Of a stretch of DNA of 64,000 bases, positions 29,941-39,108 are shown piece by piece. The position numbers and the translations under genes are program-made. The notes under the pieces were generated by a model. The model was not told the origin of the DNA. It worked only from the letters and a program-made list of their open reading frames with translations, and did not search any database. Every line of letters starts with the position of its first letter. Positions within the stretch are counted from its first letter, which is position 1. The stretch covers positions 1 through 64,000 of the forward strand of contig JAHQVJ010000093.1 of assembly GCA_019634415.1 (NCBI GenBank). Reading direction: 5' to 3'. The DNA comes from Myxococcales bacterium (GTDB lineage: Bacteria > Myxococcota_A > UBA796 > GCA-2862545).

Positions 29941-30486
29941 ATGACCGCCAGTCGCATCGTCCTGCTCACCAGCTTGCTGCTGGCCTCGGCGCCCGCCTTG
30001 GCCGGCTTGACCATCGAGGGCAAGCCCAAGGTGGTGTTCCACGCCGAGGGCTCCCCAGGGGTGCTGACCTTCGACGGTGTCACCAAGCAGATCAACCTCG
30101 CGGACGACGGCGCCAACCTCGTCTTCACCGTTCCCATCGACACCGTTCAGACCGGCATCGAGCTGCGCGACGACCACATGCGCCGGAACTACGTGCAGAC
30201 CGACCAGTTCCCCAACGTCACGCTCACCCTGCCGCGCGGCGAGATCACCTGGCCCGAGTCGGGCGACACCGAGGGCAGCGTCACGGGGACCTTCAACGCC
30301 CACGGCGTGGACCGGCTCGTTCAGGTCGCCTACACCATCAAGAAGACGAAGACGGGGATGCGGGTGAAGGCCACCTTCCCGTTCAACACCTCCGACCACG
30401 GCATCGAGATCCCCTCGTACCTCGGCGTGACCATCAAGCCCGACATGACGGCGGACGTCACCGTGGACCTCGTGGACGCAGGCTGA
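29941..30486 (+). CDS. YceI-family periplasmic protein
   Basis: Signal peptide followed by DDHMRRNYVQTDQFPNVTLTLPR and GTFNAHGVDRLVQVAYTIKKTKTGMRVKATFPFNTSDHGIEIPSYLGVTIKPDMTADVTVDL. Confidence 0.85.
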   Translation: MTASRIVLLTSLLLASAPALAGLTIEGKPKVVFHAEGSPGVLTFDGVTKQINLADDGANLVFTVPIDTVQTGIELRDDHMRRNYVQTDQFPNVTLTLPRGEITWPESGDTEGSVTGTFNAHGVDRLVQVAYTIKKTKTGMRVKATFPFNTSDHGIEIPSYLGVTIKPDMTADVTVDLVDAG

Positions 30487-30490
30487 TCGA

Positions 30491-31684
30491 ATGACATCGG
30501 ACCGCACCCTGCGATGGCTCTTGGTCGTCGCCGTCGCCGTCGCGTTGGGTCTTCCCGGTGAGGCCGCCGCCTATCCGTGGATGATCCAGCACCAGTACAC
30601 CACCTGCAGCCAATGCCACGTGGATCCGTCCGGCGGCTCGGCCATGACGCCCTACGGCCGCGCCCAGACCGAGGTGCTCCTGCGCAGCCGCTACGGCGAG
30701 GACGTCGGTGAGCCTGGCCCCATCAAGGACTTCCTCTTCGGTGCCGTTCCCCTTCCCGACACAGTCATCGCCCAAGCCGACATCCGCAGCCTGCTGATCC
30801 CGCAGCCCGGAGACTTCCGCGCCATCTTGATGCAAGCCGATCTCCGCGGCGGCGTGCAGACGGACCGTGTGGTGGCCTACGCGAGCGCTGGCGTCGTGAG
30901 CGACGGCGCCCGAGGTGCCCGGATCCTCTCCACGGAGGGCCGCGACAACGAGTTCATCACGCCGGTGCTGCGAGACTACTGGGTGGGGATCACACCGCGC
31001 AACGGACTGTTGATCCGGGCAGGTCGCATGAACCTGCCGTTCGGGATCCGCACCGATCAGCACATCCTGTTCACCCGAGCCGTCACCCGAACCACCACCA
31101 ACGACGACCAGCAACTGGGCTTGGCCGTGGCCTACGAGGCTCGCCGCTGGCGAGCCGAGCTGATGGGGATCGCAGGCAACCTCCACGTGGCTCCCGATCG
31201 CTTCCGCGAGCGTGGCTACTCAGGCACCTTCGCGTATGCCCTGAGCAACCGGGCCGAGCTGGGGCTGTCGTCGCTGGTCACCTCGTCGGGGGCCGACGTG
31301 GACACCCTGCTCCCCACCACCCGCCAGGCCCACGGGGTGTTCAGTCGGGTCTCTCCGGTGTCGAAGGTGGCCCTGTTGGGCGAGGCCGATCTACTGCTGA
31401 CCCACGCTGGTGAAGGCACCCGCACCACGGCGGTGGGGGGCGTGCTGGACGTGCACGCCGACATCGAGGCGGTCCAGGGCCTGCACATCAAGGCGGGCGG
31501 CGAGTTCTGCGATCCCGCCTGGTCCGACGACGAGGCCTCGGCCACCGGGCGAGGCTGGGCAGCGCTCCAGTGGTTCTTCGCCCCCCACGTCAACCTCCGC
31601 ATCGACATGATGGGAGGTCCCATCAACTGCCTGCCAGATACCCTTCGCCCCACCGGCTTCGCCCAGCTCCACGTATTTCTGTAG
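30491..31684 (+). CDS. Monoheme (CxxCH) protein fused to outer-membrane beta-barrel-like domain
   Basis: Signal peptide; TTCSQCHVDPSGGSAMTPYGR; long beta-strand-rich region (GNGLLIRAGRMNLPFG-like ITPRNGLLIRAGRMNLPFGIRTD) ending in QLHVFL. Confidence 0.65.
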   Translation: MTSDRTLRWLLVVAVAVALGLPGEAAAYPWMIQHQYTTCSQCHVDPSGGSAMTPYGRAQTEVLLRSRYGEDVGEPGPIKDFLFGAVPLPDTVIAQADIRSLLIPQPGDFRAILMQADLRGGVQTDRVVAYASAGVVSDGARGARILSTEGRDNEFITPVLRDYWVGITPRNGLLIRAGRMNLPFGIRTDQHILFTRAVTRTTTNDDQQLGLAVAYEARRWRAELMGIAGNLHVAPDRFRERGYSGTFAYALSNRAELGLSSLVTSSGADVDTLLPTTRQAHGVFSRVSPVSKVALLGEADLLLTHAGEGTRTTAVGGVLDVHADIEAVQGLHIKAGGEFCDPAWSDDEASATGRGWAALQWFFAPHVNLRIDMMGGPINCLPDTLRPTGFAQLHVFL

Positions 31685-31693
31685 GGAGATCAC

Positions 31694-32113
31694 GTGATTG
31701 TCGCCTTGCTCGCCTCCGCCGCGATCGCCTCCCCCAACTTTCCGTCACAGCTGGCCACCCTGACCGACGCGAGCTGCACCCCCACCTGCACTGCGTGCCA
31801 CGACACCCTGGCGGGGGGCTCGGGCACGGTGATCCAGCCCTTTGGGGAGGCCCTCGTGGATCGTGGGCTCACCTCGAGCACCGACACGCTGGCACCCGCC
31901 CTCGAGGCCCTCGAGCTGGACGAGGTGGACAGCGACTCGGACGGCACGCTCGACGTGGACGCCATCACCGCTGGCCTGGATCCGAACGACGGCACTGGCG
32001 TGTGTGATGCGGACGGTCCCGTCTACGGTTGCCTGTCCCACAGCGGCTGGCCCCCAGGCGCATGGCTGGCCACGCTCACCCTGCTCGGGCTCCGCTCACG
32101 CCGCAGCGCCTGA
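31694..32113 (+). CDS. Small exported monoheme protein with Ca-binding-like DxDxDG segment and MYXO-CTERM-like tail
   Basis: TCTACHDTLAGGSGTVIQPFGEAL; DEVDSDSDGTLDVDA; C-terminus CLSHSGWPPGAWLATLTLLGLRSRRSA (Cys, hydrophobic stretch, Arg cluster). Confidence 0.6.
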   Translation: MIVALLASAAIASPNFPSQLATLTDASCTPTCTACHDTLAGGSGTVIQPFGEALVDRGLTSSTDTLAPALEALELDEVDSDSDGTLDVDAITAGLDPNDGTGVCDADGPVYGCLSHSGWPPGAWLATLTLLGLRSRRSA

Positions 32114-32116
32114 GCT

Positions 32117-34342
32117 TCACCCGACGGTGCGGTGAACCGCTTCGACGCCGGGCAGCTTCTCGATGTTGCGCACCAGTCGGGTGAGCTCGTGCACGTCGCG
32201 CAGGCTCAGCTCGAGGATGACGGAGGCAGGCACGGTCCCCTCCTCCGTGGTGGCCTCGGCCCGGTTGATGTTGACCCCCACCTGCTCGCAGATCTTGGTG
32301 ATGTTGGCCAGCATGCCCGGACGGTTGGAGCAGAAGATCCGGATCTCACCGGTGTGCTTCACCTGAGCCTGATCGTCCCACTCCACGGGGATCCGCCGCT
32401 CTGGATCCATCGTGGACAGCTGCTCGCAGCCGGACCGATGCACCGTGATTCCTCGCCCTCGGGTGATGAAGCCCACGACGGACTCGCCGGGCAAGGGACT
32501 GCAGCATCGGGCGAACGCGACCAACAGACCATCCTCGCCGCTGATGAGCACGGGACTGGTCGTGGGGCGCCGGAAGCGGTTGAACAACGTGGACAGGGCA
32601 TTCTGACGGGCCTCGTCCTGGATGGCCTGCCAGGTGCCCTCGGGCAGCAGATCGGCGACCAGCCGCCCCAGCACCACCTGGCCTCGAGCCACCTCCACGA
32701 ACAGGGCCTCGATCTCCTTGTGGCCCCGAGCCTTCAGGCACTCCTTCAGGCGCCCCTCGAGCTTCACGCGAGCGAGGTCCCAGCCATGCTTGCGCAGCTC
32801 CGCGTCGAGCATGTGGCGCCCGAGGCGGGCCCCGAGCTCCTGCTCCTCGTCGCGCAGGTACTTGCGGATCTTCTGGATGGCACGACCGGTCCGCGCCACC
32901 TCGAGCCAGTCACGGTTCGGCCGCTGCTGCTCGGAGGTGAGCACCTCGATGGAGTCACCAGACTGCAGGACATAGCGCAGCGGCACCTGCTTGCCGTTGA
33001 CCCGAGCACCGGTGCAGTGGTTGCCGACCTCGGTGTGCACGGCGTAGGCGAAGTCGAGGGCGGTGGCGCCCATGGGAAACCGCTTCACGTCTCCCATCGG
33101 GGTGAAGACGAACACCTCGTCGGCGTAGAACTCGACCTTGACCGCTTCCATGAAGTCGGCAGCGTTGTGAGAGTCCTGCACGGACTCGAACAGCTCTCGG
33201 ATCTTGCTGATCCGCAGCACGTCGTCTGGCGACAGCGCGAGGTGGCCCTCTTTGTAGCGCCAGTGCGCAGCGATGCCTTCCTCGGCGATCCGGTCCATGT
33301 CGTGGGTGCGGAACTGGATCTCCACCCGCCGATCCTCGGGGCCGCAGACGGTGGTGTGCAGCGACTGGTACCCGTTGGGCTTGGGCCTGGCGATGTAGTC
33401 CTTGATGCGGTCGGGCACCGGCGGCATGTTCGCGTGGACCAGGCCCAAGGCGGCGTAGCACGTGCCGAGGTCGTCTACCAGGACGCGAAAGGCCAACAGA
33501 TCGGGCACCTCCGAGACCTGGATGCCTCGGTTCACCATCTTGCGGTAGATGCTCGCCGACTCCTTGGCCCGCCCCGTGACCTTGCAGGACACGCCGTGGC
33601 CCTCCAGGTGGCCGCGGATGGTCTCGATCACGGTCTGGGTGTACCGCTCGCGATCGGACTGTGTCTCCTCGAGGTAGTCGAGGATCTCCCCGCGCGCCTC
33701 GGGATGCAGCGCCCCGAAGCAGAGATCCTCGAGTTTGGCCTTCAGCCGCGACAAGCCCAGCCGGTTGGCGATGGGGACGTAGATGTCCATCGTCTCGGTG
33801 GCGATCTGAATCCGCTTCGCTTCCTTGTGGTGCTGCAGCGTGCTCATGTTGTGCAGGCGGTCCGCCAGCTTCACCAGGATCACCCGAAGATCCCGGCTCA
33901 TGGCCAACATCATCTTGCGGAAGTTCTCCGCAGCGAGCTCCTCGCGAGACCGGAATCGCAGCTTTCCGATCTTGGTGACGCCATCCACCAAGTCGGTGAC
34001 CGTGGCGCCGATCTCGGCCCGCATCTCCTCCTTGGTGATGGGATTGTCTTCCAGCGCATCGTGCAACAACGCCGTGGCGATGGTCTCCACGTCCATCTGC
34101 AGATCGGCGAGGATCATCGCCACCGAGAGCGGATGCGTGAGGTAGGGCTCGCCGGACTTGCGCATCTGACCCGCGTGCGCACGCGCAGCCAGCAGATACG
34201 CCGTCATCACGGGTTGGAGATCTGCATCGGGCGAGTAGGCCTGGATGCGCTCCATGATGTCGGAGATGGTGGGCGACAAGGACAAAGCTCCAACGATAGA
34301 CATATCCACCCTGACCGACACTGGAATCACACTGGCGGACAT
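32117..34342 (-). CDS. Bifunctional (p)ppGpp synthetase/hydrolase, RelA/SpoT family
   Basis: HD domain (YLTHPLSVAMILADLQMDVETIATALLHDALED), synthetase domain, TGS (FPMGATALDFAYAVHTEVGNHCTGARVNGK), ACT domain. Confidence 0.95.
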   Translation of the reverse strand: MSASVIPVSVRVDMSIVGALSLSPTISDIMERIQAYSPDADLQPVMTAYLLAARAHAGQMRKSGEPYLTHPLSVAMILADLQMDVETIATALLHDALEDNPITKEEMRAEIGATVTDLVDGVTKIGKLRFRSREELAAENFRKMMLAMSRDLRVILVKLADRLHNMSTLQHHKEAKRIQIATETMDIYVPIANRLGLSRLKAKLEDLCFGALHPEARGEILDYLEETQSDRERYTQTVIETIRGHLEGHGVSCKVTGRAKESASIYRKMVNRGIQVSEVPDLLAFRVLVDDLGTCYAALGLVHANMPPVPDRIKDYIARPKPNGYQSLHTTVCGPEDRRVEIQFRTHDMDRIAEEGIAAHWRYKEGHLALSPDDVLRISKIRELFESVQDSHNAADFMEAVKVEFYADEVFVFTPMGDVKRFPMGATALDFAYAVHTEVGNHCTGARVNGKQVPLRYVLQSGDSIEVLTSEQQRPNRDWLEVARTGRAIQKIRKYLRDEEQELGARLGRHMLDAELRKHGWDLARVKLEGRLKECLKARGHKEIEALFVEVARGQVVLGRLVADLLPEGTWQAIQDEARQNALSTLFNRFRRPTTSPVLISGEDGLLVAFARCCSPLPGESVVGFITRGRGITVHRSGCEQLSTMDPERRIPVEWDDQAQVKHTGEIRIFCSNRPGMLANITKICEQVGVNINRAEATTEEGTVPASVILELSLRDVHELTRLVRNIEKLPGVEAVHRTVG

Positions 34343-34392
34343 TTTTCAACCGTCGGGGCGTTTCTTCGATAAAAGCTAGGTTATCACTCCAC

Positions 34393-34698
34393 TCAGATGG
34401 CAGCTTCGAGGTGTTCCAGGACCGCACGGGAGTGCGCGAGGAGATCCTCTCCGTCGTCGGTGCGAGCCAGCAGATGGCGCACCCAGCCAGCCGCTCGCCA
34501 GGCCCGATAGGCACCGCGAGCATTGCCCGTACGCCACAGTCGCTCTGCGAACAGCTCCTCCAGATCCGCCACGCGAGCGACGCGCCAGCTGTCTTCCCAG
34601 GAGGTCGATGCCTGTCGGTACACCTCGAAGCGGGCACGCTCCAGGAGTTGATCGGCCTCCGCACGGTCCGTGAGCACCGCCTCCCGTGCCCGGCTCAA
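34393..34698 (-). CDS. Hypothetical small alpha-helical protein
   Basis: 101-aa ORF downstream of the response regulator; no recognised family; start uncertain. Confidence 0.45.
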   Translation of the reverse strand: MSRAREAVLTDRAEADQLLERARFEVYRQASTSWEDSWRVARVADLEELFAERLWRTGNARGAYRAWRAAGWVRHLLARTDDGEDLLAHSRAVLEHLEAAI

Positions 34699-34774
34699 GG
34701 TGACGAGGGCTGGACGCGCCGCGTCGTCGGGTGCGTTCAGCGGCAGCGACCAGCGGAACAGCGGCCGGGGGATG

Positions 34775-35497
34775 TCAGGGTTCGAAGCGATAGCCCGTTC
34801 CGTGCACCGTCAGGATGTGGCGTGGGTGGCCGGGCACGTCCTCGATCTTCTTGCGGAGCTTGAGGATCTGGTTGTCCACGGTGCGGGTCGTGAGCGCTGC
34901 GGTGTAGCCCCAGACCTCTTGCAGCAGCTCGTCGCGACTCACGTCCCGACCCCGATGCGTGATCAGATAGGCGAGGGTCCCCGCCTCGTGTGTGGTGAGG
35001 TGGGACTCCTCCTCCCCCTTCCAGAGCACGCGCCGCCGCAGGTCCACCTTGACGTTCCCGAAGTGGAACACGTCGGGCGTTCGGGGCTCGGCCGACCGCT
35101 CGCGGAGCCTCGCCTTCACTCGCGCGATCATCTCCCGGACGGAGAAGGGCTTGGTGACGTAGTCGTCGGCCCCCATCTCCAAGCCCATCACGCGGTCGAT
35201 CTCGTCGGTCCGTGCGGTGAGCATGATCACTGGCACACCCGGGAACTCGGACTTCACGGTGCGCATCACCTGCAGCCCGTCCACGCCAGGTAGCATGATG
35301 TCACAGATCACCAGGTCGGGCGTGTGGTCGCGCACGGCGGCCAGCGCTGCCTCTCCCGTGTCCACGTGGCGCACGGTCATTCGCTCGTGCTCCAGCGCCG
35401 CCACGAGCCCCATGGCGATGGTGTTGTCGTCCTCCACCACGAGGACGTCGGTACCTGCCAGGTTGGGCTCCAAGGGCGCCTCCGGTTTTGTCGTCAT
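34775..35497 (-). CDS. OmpR-family response regulator
   Basis: Receiver domain (VLVVEDDNTIAMG, LVICDIMLPGVDGLQVM, VIMLTARTDE, GADDYVTKPFS) plus winged helix (SRDELLQEVWGY...RTVDNQILKLRKKIEDVPGHPRHILTVHGTGYRF). Confidence 0.95.
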   Translation of the reverse strand: MTTKPEAPLEPNLAGTDVLVVEDDNTIAMGLVAALEHERMTVRHVDTGEAALAAVRDHTPDLVICDIMLPGVDGLQVMRTVKSEFPGVPVIMLTARTDEIDRVMGLEMGADDYVTKPFSVREMIARVKARLRERSAEPRTPDVFHFGNVKVDLRRRVLWKGEEESHLTTHEAGTLAYLITHRGRDVSRDELLQEVWGYTAALTTRTVDNQILKLRKKIEDVPGHPRHILTVHGTGYRFEP

Positions 35498-35570
35498 CGA
35501 TTCAGGGCAACACGATAGATGCGGCTGTGCAAGTGCAAGGGAGCCGCAGCGTGGCCGACCGGTGGCCTTC

Positions 35571-36404
35571 ATGAACGAGTGGACGTACCACACCGGGCCG
35601 CGGGGGCTGCTGCTCCGCTGCTGTGAGTGGAACCCCGAGGCCCTGGGGCCATGCACGGTGATCCTGCACGGATTCCTCGAGCAAGGGGCAGCGTGGGACG
35701 CCGTGGCGCGTCGGCTGACCCGGCGGGTGGTCGCGCCCGACCAGCGCGGGCACGGCCGCTCCGGGCACGTCGGCGGCGGTGGCTTCTACCACTTCTGGGA
35801 CTACGTCTCCGACCTCGATGCCCTCGTGGAGCACCTGGGCGCCCCCATCCGATTGGTGGGCCACTCCATGGGGGGGACCGTCGCGTGCCTGTACGCGGGC
35901 ACCAGGCCGGAGGCTGTGGAGCGCCTGGTGCTGGTGGAGGGCCTGGGACCGCCCGACATGGCGGACACCGCGGTGGATCGGGCGCGGCGATTCCTGGCCG
36001 ATCGGCGCCGGGGCTCCTCCCATCGACCTCTCGCCGACGCTGCGGAGGGAGCCGCGCGCATGCGCGCCTTCAACCCGAACCTGGCCGAAGACGTCGCCCT
36101 CGGTCTCGCACGGCGCGCCACACGCCCCGCCGAGGAAGGCGTCACCTGGACCTGGGATGCACTGCATCGGGCGCGCTCCCCGGTGCCCTTCCAGGCGGAC
36201 CTCTTCCGCCGCTTCCTGGCGAACATCACGGCCCCCACCCTGCTGGTCCGTGGCGGTGTCTCCACCTTCGTCGTCGAAGACGAGGCCGACCGCGCCGCGG
36301 AGCTGACCGATGCCCGCTCCGTGGTGATCGACGGCGCGGGCCATCTGGTGCACCACGACTCCCCAGCGCAGCTGGCCCAGCTGATCGAGGAGCACTGCTC
36401 GTGA
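35571..36404 (+). CDS. Alpha/beta hydrolase
   Basis: VILHGFLEQGAAWDAV, DQRGHGRSG, GHSMGG, C-terminal catalytic GAGHLVHHDSP. Confidence 0.9.
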   Translation: MNEWTYHTGPRGLLLRCCEWNPEALGPCTVILHGFLEQGAAWDAVARRLTRRVVAPDQRGHGRSGHVGGGGFYHFWDYVSDLDALVEHLGAPIRLVGHSMGGTVACLYAGTRPEAVERLVLVEGLGPPDMADTAVDRARRFLADRRRGSSHRPLADAAEGAARMRAFNPNLAEDVALGLARRATRPAEEGVTWTWDALHRARSPVPFQADLFRRFLANITAPTLLVRGGVSTFVVEDEADRAAELTDARSVVIDGAGHLVHHDSPAQLAQLIEEHCS

Positions 36405-37147
36405 TGGAGGACGTGCCCGAGCTTCTGGACGCGCTGGCCGACGCGGACGCGGCACGGAGGACGGCGAGGCACACGAGCTGTCTGCGAGGGATCCGCGGTG
36501 TGCCCCCGGGAGACATCGCACGGGTGACGGCGGAGCTCTATCGCGCCGATCCGCCGCGCCTGCCTCGAGATGCCACGGACATCGACCGAGGGTTCGGCGG
36601 AGCCTTCGAGGACGGACTGGTGGCCATCGGCCTGCTGGCCACAGCGGTGGCAGACGCCCCGAGCCACGCCCTTCGACTCGGCCTGGACTGGGCGGAGCGC
36701 ACCGACGACGTGACCACGGCCGATGCGCTGGGTTGGCTGATCCTCGCCCCCAGCACCTTGATGACCTCGTCCCTGACGGAGGCCCTCACACGCCTCGCTG
36801 GCCACCGGCGACCCGAGACTCGGCGTGTGGCGGTGGCGATGGGGCTGGGGTTCACCCCCACCTCGGTGGAAGGTCCCGCTGCGGCAGGACTCCGGGAGAA
36901 GCTCGGTGAGCGCAGCATTCGCATCGTGGATCACGCCCAGTCCGACGCCCTGGCACGCGTGTGCTCCCGGTTCGTGTCCGACGCCGCACCACCGGTTCAG
37001 AAGGCGCTGCGTCGTGTGGTCCGCGCGTGGGCCGACGACGATCCTCGCCGCGTGGTGCGCTGGGCGTCCACGGTGAAGGCAGGGCTGCCTCGCATGCTGC
37101 GCGACGAGGTGCGGCGCGCGAAGTCTCGGGAGCGGAGATCGTCATGA
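36404..37147 (+). CDS. HEAT-like helical protein, possibly AlkD-type DNA alkylation repair family
   Basis: All-helical; C-terminal VQKALRRVVRAWADDDPRRVVRWASTVKAGLPRMLRDEVRRA is AlkD-like. Start overlaps the upstream stop. Confidence 0.45.
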   Translation: MEDVPELLDALADADAARRTARHTSCLRGIRGVPPGDIARVTAELYRADPPRLPRDATDIDRGFGGAFEDGLVAIGLLATAVADAPSHALRLGLDWAERTDDVTTADALGWLILAPSTLMTSSLTEALTRLAGHRRPETRRVAVAMGLGFTPTSVEGPAAAGLREKLGERSIRIVDHAQSDALARVCSRFVSDAAPPVQKALRRVVRAWADDDPRRVVRWASTVKAGLPRMLRDEVRRAKSRERRSS

Positions 37148-39108
37148 GCGAAGCCACCGCGTTGCTGGCTGCTGGGTGCTTGCTGCAGATCGCCGAGACC
37201 GAGCTGTCGGCCGAGGCCGAGGGCTGGCTGGAGCGCACCCACCTCGAGGTGGCGGCCGATCCGGTGTGCCCGAGGATCGTGCTTCCCCTTCCACCACGAT
37301 CGGAGCTCACCAAGACGAAGGCACGCACCCGCCTGGGAGATGGCTCGCGGAGCCGACTCGCGGACACGCGCTGGGAGATCACACCACGCTCGGTGCACGG
37401 TGACCGGCTCGCCATCTTGCACCTGCCGGAGCTGGTGGGCGGCGATCGCGTGGTGCTCGATCTGGAGCGCAGCTTCCCCCCAGGCGAGCTGGCCTGGCGT
37501 CCGGGCGCCGCCCGGTACTGGCAGGTCGACGCCGGCAGCTCGGTGGAGATCCGCACCACGGGACCCACGAGCGCCCACGAGCGCAAGGCCCGCCAGTGGG
37601 CCACGGGCACCGAGGCCGATCTGGCCGCCATCGCGACCTCGCCCCTGCACACACCGCTACCCCCCATCGAGACCCTGGGTCCACCCGGCCAGGTGGACGT
37701 GCGCCGTGACCTGCAGATCACCGTGCCTCCGGGCGATCCCCAGATCGGGCTGTTCCCGGGGGCCGGGTCCACGGTGCGCGTGCAGCTCGAGCTGGCCTTC
37801 GCTCCGAGCACGCGGCTGCGCGCCTTCCCGGTCCCCGCCCCAGCCGGTGCCGAGGTGTCGTTCTCGGCCGAGCCACGGCGTGTCGCCGAGCTACTGACCG
37901 ACACGGGCGGGCCCCGAGTTCGCGTGGCGCCCTCCGAGGGCACGGCTCACGTCACGGTGAGCTGGGTTCAGCCCGACGCCCCCACCTTCGGCGAGCGAGC
38001 CCCCCACGAGAGCGAGCTGACGGTTCGGGTACAGGGCGGAGAGGTCGCTTGGGAGGGCGACGCCTGGCGGCTGGTGGAGATCCGAGGGCGCCCCATCCTG
38101 CCCCACCGTGACGGGCTGGTGAAGGCACTGGGGAGCCGATTCCGGCGAGCGGCGCTGCCCGAGCCCTCGGTGCCTCCAGCCTTGCGGGGCCAGCCGCCGT
38201 CCTGGGAAGCGGCCGCTCAGCTCCGGGCCCAGCTGCTCCAGCGTTCCCCGATCGGGGACTGGCCCACGGATCCGGTGTGGGTACGCCCGCTGGTGAAGGC
38301 CCGTCGCAGCGGTGCGCTGACGCCCACCGAGGCGGCCATCGTGCTGGTGCTCTATGCGCGACAGCTCCAGCTGCAGGCGGACTGGGTGCTGGTGCGACCG
38401 GCCTGGCGCGGAAAGGGCCCAGAGCAGGGTCTCAGCGGCTACGTGCACCCGCTGGTCCGGCTCGTCCTGGAGGATCAAGCCGCCTGGGTGGATCCAACCT
38501 GTGACGTGTGTGGGCCCTTCGAGCTTCCTGCCCACCTCCAGGGAGCGAGCGCCCTGAGCCCGAGTGTGCAGAACACGCCGAGCCCACGTCCCGGCAGCTG
38601 GCACGTCACCGTCACCGAGGCCGAGGTCCGCTGGGAGCTGACTGGCACCGCAGCGCTGGAGCTCAGGCGCTGGCTCATGGGGCTCCCTGCGGCTGGTCGC
38701 ACCCGAGCGTTGGCTGCTCGCATGGCCGGTGCAGGCGCCAGGCTCGGCGCCATCGAGGGGCTGGCCGAGGCGGGTGAGCCCGTTCGGGCCGTGGCGCGGC
38801 GCGGCGCGGGGCTGTTCGCGGATCCCCTCGACCTTCCGAGCCCGGGTCCGGCGGGCGATGTCTGGCTGGACTGGATCGGAGAGCGCCAGGTGACCTGGCT
38901 GGATCGACCGCAGCCCGCAGAGGTGACCGAGGCGGAGCTGTCCGAGGGCATCACCTACCGCCGCGTCGCGGCGGAGGAAGGGTGGTCGGAGGTGTTGTCG
39001 GCCGATCGCCGTGGGCTCGGGGCAGACCACCTCGCGCAGCTACGCGAGCTGCGCTACGGGGCGAGCTCGTCGGAGCCGTCCTCCGCCGAGGGATCTTCCC
39101 CGAAGTAG
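37144..39108 (+). CDS. DUF3857/transglutaminase-like protein, probably catalytically inactive
   Basis: C-terminal YVHPLVRLVLEDQAAWVDPTCDVCGPFELPAHLQGASAL resembles the end of transglutaminase-like domains; the expected catalytic Cys position reads SGALTPTEAAIVLVLYARQL. Confidence 0.45.
   Translation: MSEATALLAAGCLLQIAETELSAEAEGWLERTHLEVAADPVCPRIVLPLPPRSELTKTKARTRLGDGSRSRLADTRWEITPRSVHGDRLAILHLPELVGGDRVVLDLERSFPPGELAWRPGAARYWQVDAGSSVEIRTTGPTSAHERKARQWATGTEADLAAIATSPLHTPLPPIETLGPPGQVDVRRDLQITVPPGDPQIGLFPGAGSTVRVQLELAFAPSTRLRAFPVPAPAGAEVSFSAEPRRVAELLTDTGGPRVRVAPSEGTAHVTVSWVQPDAPTFGERAPHESELTVRVQGGEVAWEGDAWRLVEIRGRPILPHRDGLVKALGSRFRRAALPEPSVPPALRGQPPSWEAAAQLRAQLLQRSPIGDWPTDPVWVRPLVKARRSGALTPTEAAIVLVLYARQLQLQADWVLVRPAWRGKGPEQGLSGYVHPLVRLVLEDQAAWVDPTCDVCGPFELPAHLQGASALSPSVQNTPSPRPGSWHVTVTEAEVRWELTGTAALELRRWLMGLPAAGRTRALAARMAGAGARLGAIEGLAEAGEPVRAVARRGAGLFADPLDLPSPGPAGDVWLDWIGERQVTWLDRPQPAEVTEAELSEGITYRRVAAEEGWSEVLSADRRGLGADHLAQLRELRYGASSSEPSSAEGSSPK

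Noticed and set aside
32132-34372. 746-aa plus-strand ORF opposite RelA/SpoT
   Set aside because: Shadow ORF antisense to a clear RSH protein.
34775-35497. Orphan response regulator without adjacent histidine kinase
   Set aside because: Orphan OmpR-family regulators are common in such genomes; not noteworthy alone.
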